A DNA stretch of 64,000 nt, from the NCBI GenBank assembly GCA_035041965.1, contig JAPYMA010000228.1, positions 1-64,000 of the forward strand, read 5' to 3'. Shown here piece by piece: positions 59,446 through 64,000 of this stretch (position 1 is the first letter of the stretch; each line of letters starts with the position of its first letter). The translations under genes and the position numbers were made by a program. This DNA is from Anisakis pegreffii. Taxonomy: Eukaryota; Nematoda; Chromadorea; Rhabditida; Anisakidae. The notes beneath the pieces are model-generated. The model made no database searches and was not told the origin of the DNA. It saw only the letters and a program-made list of their open reading frames with translations.

Positions 59446-60066
59446 GAATTAGTATTTTTGATAATTAATTCATCAAATGCAGAAAAATACGAATCTCAGC
59501 AATTAACAACGAAAAGCAATGAAAAAAGCATTCATCAGCGATGAAAAGATTCAAACTTATCAACAGGTTCATTCATTTGGTCATGAAAACGGAACATGCA
59601 ATGAACTTTTGTTTAGGCCCAGGTGAGCTAAGCATATTTAGAAAATAGGACAAAGAAGAGTGTTGCCATAAACGGATCGCGTTTAGATTTCCAAGTGAAA
59701 TAACACCATCGCAATGGCGTTCCATCATAACACAACAACTGCACGAAATATTAGTTTGCCGACCCCCTAAACTACCCTTGAACGCTCCGGTTACCCACAG
59801 GGGGGGACTCTACCATCCTATAAGAACCAGTGATCTATAAGGAAAGCGATTGCTAATTTCGTCACCCCTCATTTTCGAATATCTTTTCCATGCATCACTT
59901 CACCCATCGTCTATTCAATCCCATTCATTCATGTTGTTCAACTGCTGTCGATCATTGATCAAATGTTCGTCAAGTGACCTCAATCATTCGTATTTCACTT
60001 GCTAATCTTGTGCACTGCATATGCACATCACGTGAATCTCTTCTCATCCGTTAACGAACCAAAACA
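59446..60066. other. Intergenic upstream of the plus-strand gene at 60067
   Basis: Contains a GC-richer patch at 59755-59825 (with a GGGGGGG run). It probably includes the promoter of the next gene if that gene is real; no motif can be assigned. Confidence 0.4.
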
Positions 60067-61236
60067 ATGCCACCGCCCATTAAAGTCTCCCAGGCCTCGT
60101 AAGTGTTCAGTTTTTACCCACCTTTCAAATATGTCACGGCTTTAACTCTCCACCGTTCATAGTAATCAGTCCGAGCATGCTCGTCTCGTTCGTTTCCTTT
60201 TTTTCAACATTTCAGAGCCACTAATTTCAGCCATATTTATCAAGTGTTTTTGGTTCCCAGGAAAGTAATGCAAATAAGTACATGAGTTAGTCAAAAACTC
60301 TCTTTCCGTTTTAGAAAACGGTAGTTCCCCTGTTTCTGTGCGGCGTTAATTGCGTTAAAACGGTAATTCGAACTCAGTGCGAAGTTCTAATGGAAATTCA
60401 ACCATTAAGTTTTCACCAATGCAAATACGTGCTAGTGGTGGAATCACCATGTTAGATAAGCGACTATTTCAGTATTCTATTTATTCGACATGTTTCTGAT
60501 GAATATCTTTTCGAAACCTTCAGTTTTCAGATCCTCATTCGCATAATAAAATGTTCTCCACTATACTTTCGACGATGGAATGCGTCATACTGATTGCTTC
60601 TGTCATGCAAGCACTTCTCTCATTCATTAATCCGAAAATATCATCTGCAGTCACATTTGCAGTCGTTGTATTAATACCTTTGGCAACTATTCTACCAATG
60701 CTCATCGTCAACAGTCAAACCAGTAGCAATGATACTTCTATTCAGTAACGACTGTTGTTATTCTTTTGCCATAAACGTACATTTACAGACAATGCTTTGG
60801 TATGTTTTCGATAATTTGTCATTTCTGATGTAAGTATCAATTTAAAGCAATTACTTTTTTGCTTCGACTGCGACTGGACTTTATGCTTCCCATGCGAAAG
60901 TAAACAGCTGGGTTATTTTCGATTTTATGAGAATATTCTCATTTTGTGATATGCAGTACTGAAGTGTTGACTCAGGATAACAGTTGAATTCGAATTTTTT
61001 TGTTTCGTATTGTATGCGAATGAGTTGTGTAATTAGTGAGATATTCATGTGTTAGAAACGAAAAAGTAATAATAATATTTTTTTTGCAGTTTATTCCACA
61101 TACGTGCTCTCATATAAGTGCTTCTGTTACTCGATACAAAAAGACTGACGAGGAATCGGGTCCCTCACATATTCAACCGTTTATCGATTATTCTACTTCA
61201 AACAACTCATTGCAATATGGCCCTTTCGTTTATTGA
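60067..61236 (+). CDS. Putative small two-helix membrane protein, up to 5 exons
   Basis: Proposed exons: 60067-60098, 60216-60277, 60531-60722, 60789-60799 (an 11-nt microexon) and 61090-61236, together 148 codons. It starts MPPPIKVSQAS at a strong donor (CTC|GTAAGT). It continues NPHSHNKMFSTILSTM and two hydrophobic segments (ECVILIASVMQALLSF; ISSAVTFAVVVLIPLATILP). The polar tail is FIPHTCSHISAS...QYGPFVY after a strong acceptor (TTTTTTGCAG). The donors of exons 2 and 3 are weak. A simpler alternative stops at 60748 (TAA). I recognise no family. If real, this is the only good plus-strand gene of the window. Confidence 0.4.
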
Positions 61237-64000
61237 TTTGATCTGTCATTTTGTTTTTTTCGTATTATTTGGATGAGCCTTCATTGAGCAACTTGTTATT
61301 GTATAACTTATGCCTTGCAACATTATTACATCGGTTCAGTGAACTGTACATCGTTGTGAATGCTCTTTCACATTCCACTCTTTATCTGCTTGACTCGAAA
61401 TGGAAATGAGAGAAATTTTTATAATCATGAGCAATTTTATTCAATTTATTTTTCCTATTATAAACCTCAAAAATATCCCTTGAGAAATACTGTTGTTTTG
61501 TTATTCCACACAATATGTTGCTTGTCTTATCTGTCTTCAAATCGTATGAACTGGTTATTTTCAAGGCATATTAATGACTGTACTCGTGTACATGCCACTC
61601 ATTTGAAAATAAATTGTAATATGAAGTTCCATAGTGATATATGTCGATAGTAGACATGAATCATCCGAAAATTTATCACTCTGGTTTCGAATAAATTACA
61701 TTAATATGGACATATAATTTTACTTGATTTTATGTTATTGCTATTCTTTAAAATGGTCCTCCTCACTTCATTGTTTGACGCTGAATGGGAAGCTATACAA
61801 AGACCTGTTTTTAAAACCTGTTTTGTTGAACTCTGATGATACGCCGACAAAATGCTTGTATAGCACTTCGATTCTGGATCACGCCATTTATTTTATGGTA
61901 AGGAGAGGTACACTGCGTTTGTGAAAGCGTAAGATCGGGTGATGTTTTTGTTTGCTTGATTGAAAGAATTCTGCACAGTGTTACTACGCTTAATACTGCA
62001 AACAAAATAGTGTGATTGAATCAAATAATTTGAAAACGAGATTATTATCATTCCCATTATTATTACCTTCTGAGGTTAATTATCTATGAAACCTTCATAA
62101 TAGCTGCATTAAAAGACCGTCAATTATGCCTTGTCCAAACTCTCTGGTCCACGTGATCCTATCGCAAGGTGCATATTTTTACTTCTTATTGTTCTGTGTG
62201 GCCTTCATTTTGCTGATAGGAAACTTGAAAGCTGAGTGAATAAAAGTAAAATATTAAGTCTCAGTTGATAGATAAAGTGCAATAATAATGAGTAACATGA
62301 ATCAATGAAACAGCTTGAAGAGCTTTTACGTTAGCTGGAGCACCATACTAAACGATAAATTATTCAGCATAGTCTTCATTCAAATTAATCTGTTTTTGTT
62401 CCTTGCTCGAAGAGCATCCCTACGTTCTGATCCATACTTTTATTTCCCGTACCTGGTGGGAGGCTACAGTTGAGCAACAACTTTGCTTATTACCAGCATT
62501 ATCGAGTTGATGGCTCGGTATCAGGAATTTTCCGGGAAGGAATTTGAAGGAACGTATGACGCTGAACTGAGTGTGTGATTATTATTAAAATCGACAGAAA
62601 CAAAACGTTTTCAGTTTATTTCGTAAAGAAGCGATTGAATTCGATTCATTTATTCATTATTCATCTGCGAATGCAGATTAAGACTGCATGAATTGAACTC
62701 AATTCATATCTCATACGTGTACGTTCTCAGGTCCAGCAATTGGTCGCTGCTCTGCTATTCAATTAAATCACCATGTAGACTATGCAAAATATCAATATTT
62801 ATGGTAAATAAAACAGAAATAAGATCGAAAAATATATGAGTAAACCGTTTCAATAGCTACTTCAGTGACAAAGTACAAATGTTCCCGACTTAAAAACGAG
62901 TCACTCACCAAGATTACATTCCTGATTTGAACGTTCTATGAGTCCAGCACAGTAGGTTCATACGTATGTGGATATTGAAACTGCAGATCTCCATGATTTT
63001 CATCCTATATTCCAGAATAAATTTTTGCTATAAACATTGATATACTGCATTTATTGCATTAGAACCTCGTTAATCCAGCTATACATTAATACTCTTCTAT
63101 TTATCCATGACATTACGAGTAATCAAAATCCGAATATACGCTTTTGGGAAGCTTATTGTAACTGCATTTGCGGCCAATTTTTATTCATTTGAAACACAAC
63201 CATATTAGCGAATAAGTTCTAGATGAAGAAAACTATCGTAAGAACAACGGAACAATGATAATGATGAGTGAAGATGGAAAATTAAACATTGTTACTGTAG
63301 ACAACATTTTTGTCAGTATGCAATTAAAAGGCATCTTACCAGCATCGGAAGAGTTAACCCTCCCTCTCGAAAGCCATATTTTTGCAAAATTGTTTTCAGA
63401 AGAAAGTTTCGCGAATGTTCGAATAATTATCATGCTTATGTACAAACATGATCATGATCCTTGAAAAATACATCAGCAAATGGAATAATGATAGGCTGAG
63501 AAGCAGTAAATTTTGTTGGCTAAATTTGGAAAATGAAACAAGAAATGAACAACAGAGGAATGAAAAATATGGAATTTTTTTAGCAATGTTGAAAATGATT
63601 AAAAAACCGAAAGTAGAGATCAGTTGATTGAAACATTCAAAGAATGGTCACAGACATTCAAAAGTAAAAATAAATATTCTTAAAATGCTATCATTGCACG
63701 TACAGATGCGTGTTTCTTTTGTCATATCGCACATGTGAACGTTTTTCTCAATGACACATATCGATATTGATGTGGAATTTTCTGGGAATAAGAAAGGTTG
63801 TATCTGGTTGATAATTCACCTATTAGGGGTAGTTGATTGAACTGACATTGACGATCAGTGTGTTCGATACCGCAAGTGGTTATGGGTTTGTGCATCTCAT
63901 CCATATCCTTTTGGTGCGATCAGTTTGTGTTTTAATCGCACTCTTATTGCATACAACACTTACATACAACCTTAAAAAGATAATATTGTTGAAATTACGA
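61237..64000. other. Intergenic to window end; one weak frame at 63270-63464
   Basis: AT-rich. The plus frame starting MSEDGKLNIVTVDNIFVSMQ (63264-63464) has coding-like codon use but no recognised domain or supporting splice sites, and an overlapping minus frame is equally long. No other candidate was seen. Confidence 0.35.

Noticed and set aside
1..64000. Spliced-leader RNA, tRNA or rRNA genes
   Set aside because: I looked for the nematode SL1 core and for box A/B pairs. Only the degenerate tRNA-like unit in the foldback arms was found.

Overview
The window is nuclear DNA from an animal, very probably a nematode. It is AT-rich, its genes are split by many short to medium introns with GT/AG borders, and its proteins include a cuticlin-like ZP protein, a nucleostemin whose N-terminus resembles worm NST-1, and a Rab5 ending in CCK. 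The clade within Nematoda cannot be fixed by eye. There is no bacterial gene organisation, CRISPR array or rRNA.

Eight genes are well supported, and all lie on the minus strand. In window order they are: nucleostemin GNL3/NST-1 (7405-11477, 13 exons), the small GTPase RAB5 (14505-16646, 6 exons), a cuticlin-like ZP-domain membrane protein (22758-29132, 8 exons, signal-peptide exon not found), the DEAD-box helicase DDX18/Has1 (35106-39710, 11 exons), archease, the RtcB tRNA-ligase cofactor (40607-41074), the Pol III repressor MAF1 (43716-45451, 5 exons), the mitochondrial intermembrane-space protein MIX23/CCDC58 (47983-48850, 4 exons) and the cristae-junction protein MIC10 (49292-49600). I rebuilt the models by joining exons at GT/AG borders; the phases close exactly for every multi-exon gene. 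Several products concern ribosome or tRNA production (GNL3, DDX18, archease, MAF1) and two adjacent ones are mitochondrial (MIX23, MIC10). Nothing proves that any of them form an operon. Weaker plus-strand models are a small two-helix membrane protein (60067-61236) and orphan exons at 4028-4237 and 49781-50021.

The spaces between genes are rich in mobile DNA. (i) 29384-31385 is a non-autonomous hAT-type transposon with a perfect 8-bp target duplication and terminal fields of short CGCTAT repeats. It holds an 83-bp minisatellite, a 28-bp perfect palindrome and a nested, 5'-truncated RTE-like LINE with its own perfect 13-bp target duplication. (ii) 56039-56987 is a second hAT-like element with fields of a GGGGAC motif. 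(iii) 53386-54517 is a 1.1-kb foldback element whose arms carry a tRNA-like Pol III promoter. (iv) 52060-53320 is a LINE fossil with an AP-endonuclease domain broken by stops and a frameshift. (v) 5776-6052 and 18931-19205 are two SINE-like copies that share the 3' tail of the nested LINE, an apparent LINE/SINE partnership. (vi) 17934-18150 and 45971-46180 are MITEs with terminal inverted repeats. Degenerate minisatellites, AAT and AT microsatellites and hairpins fill out the rest. Large stretches (about 0.8-4 kb, 11.5-14.5 kb, 31.4-35 kb, 50-51.5 kb and 57-60 kb) show no gene I can support.
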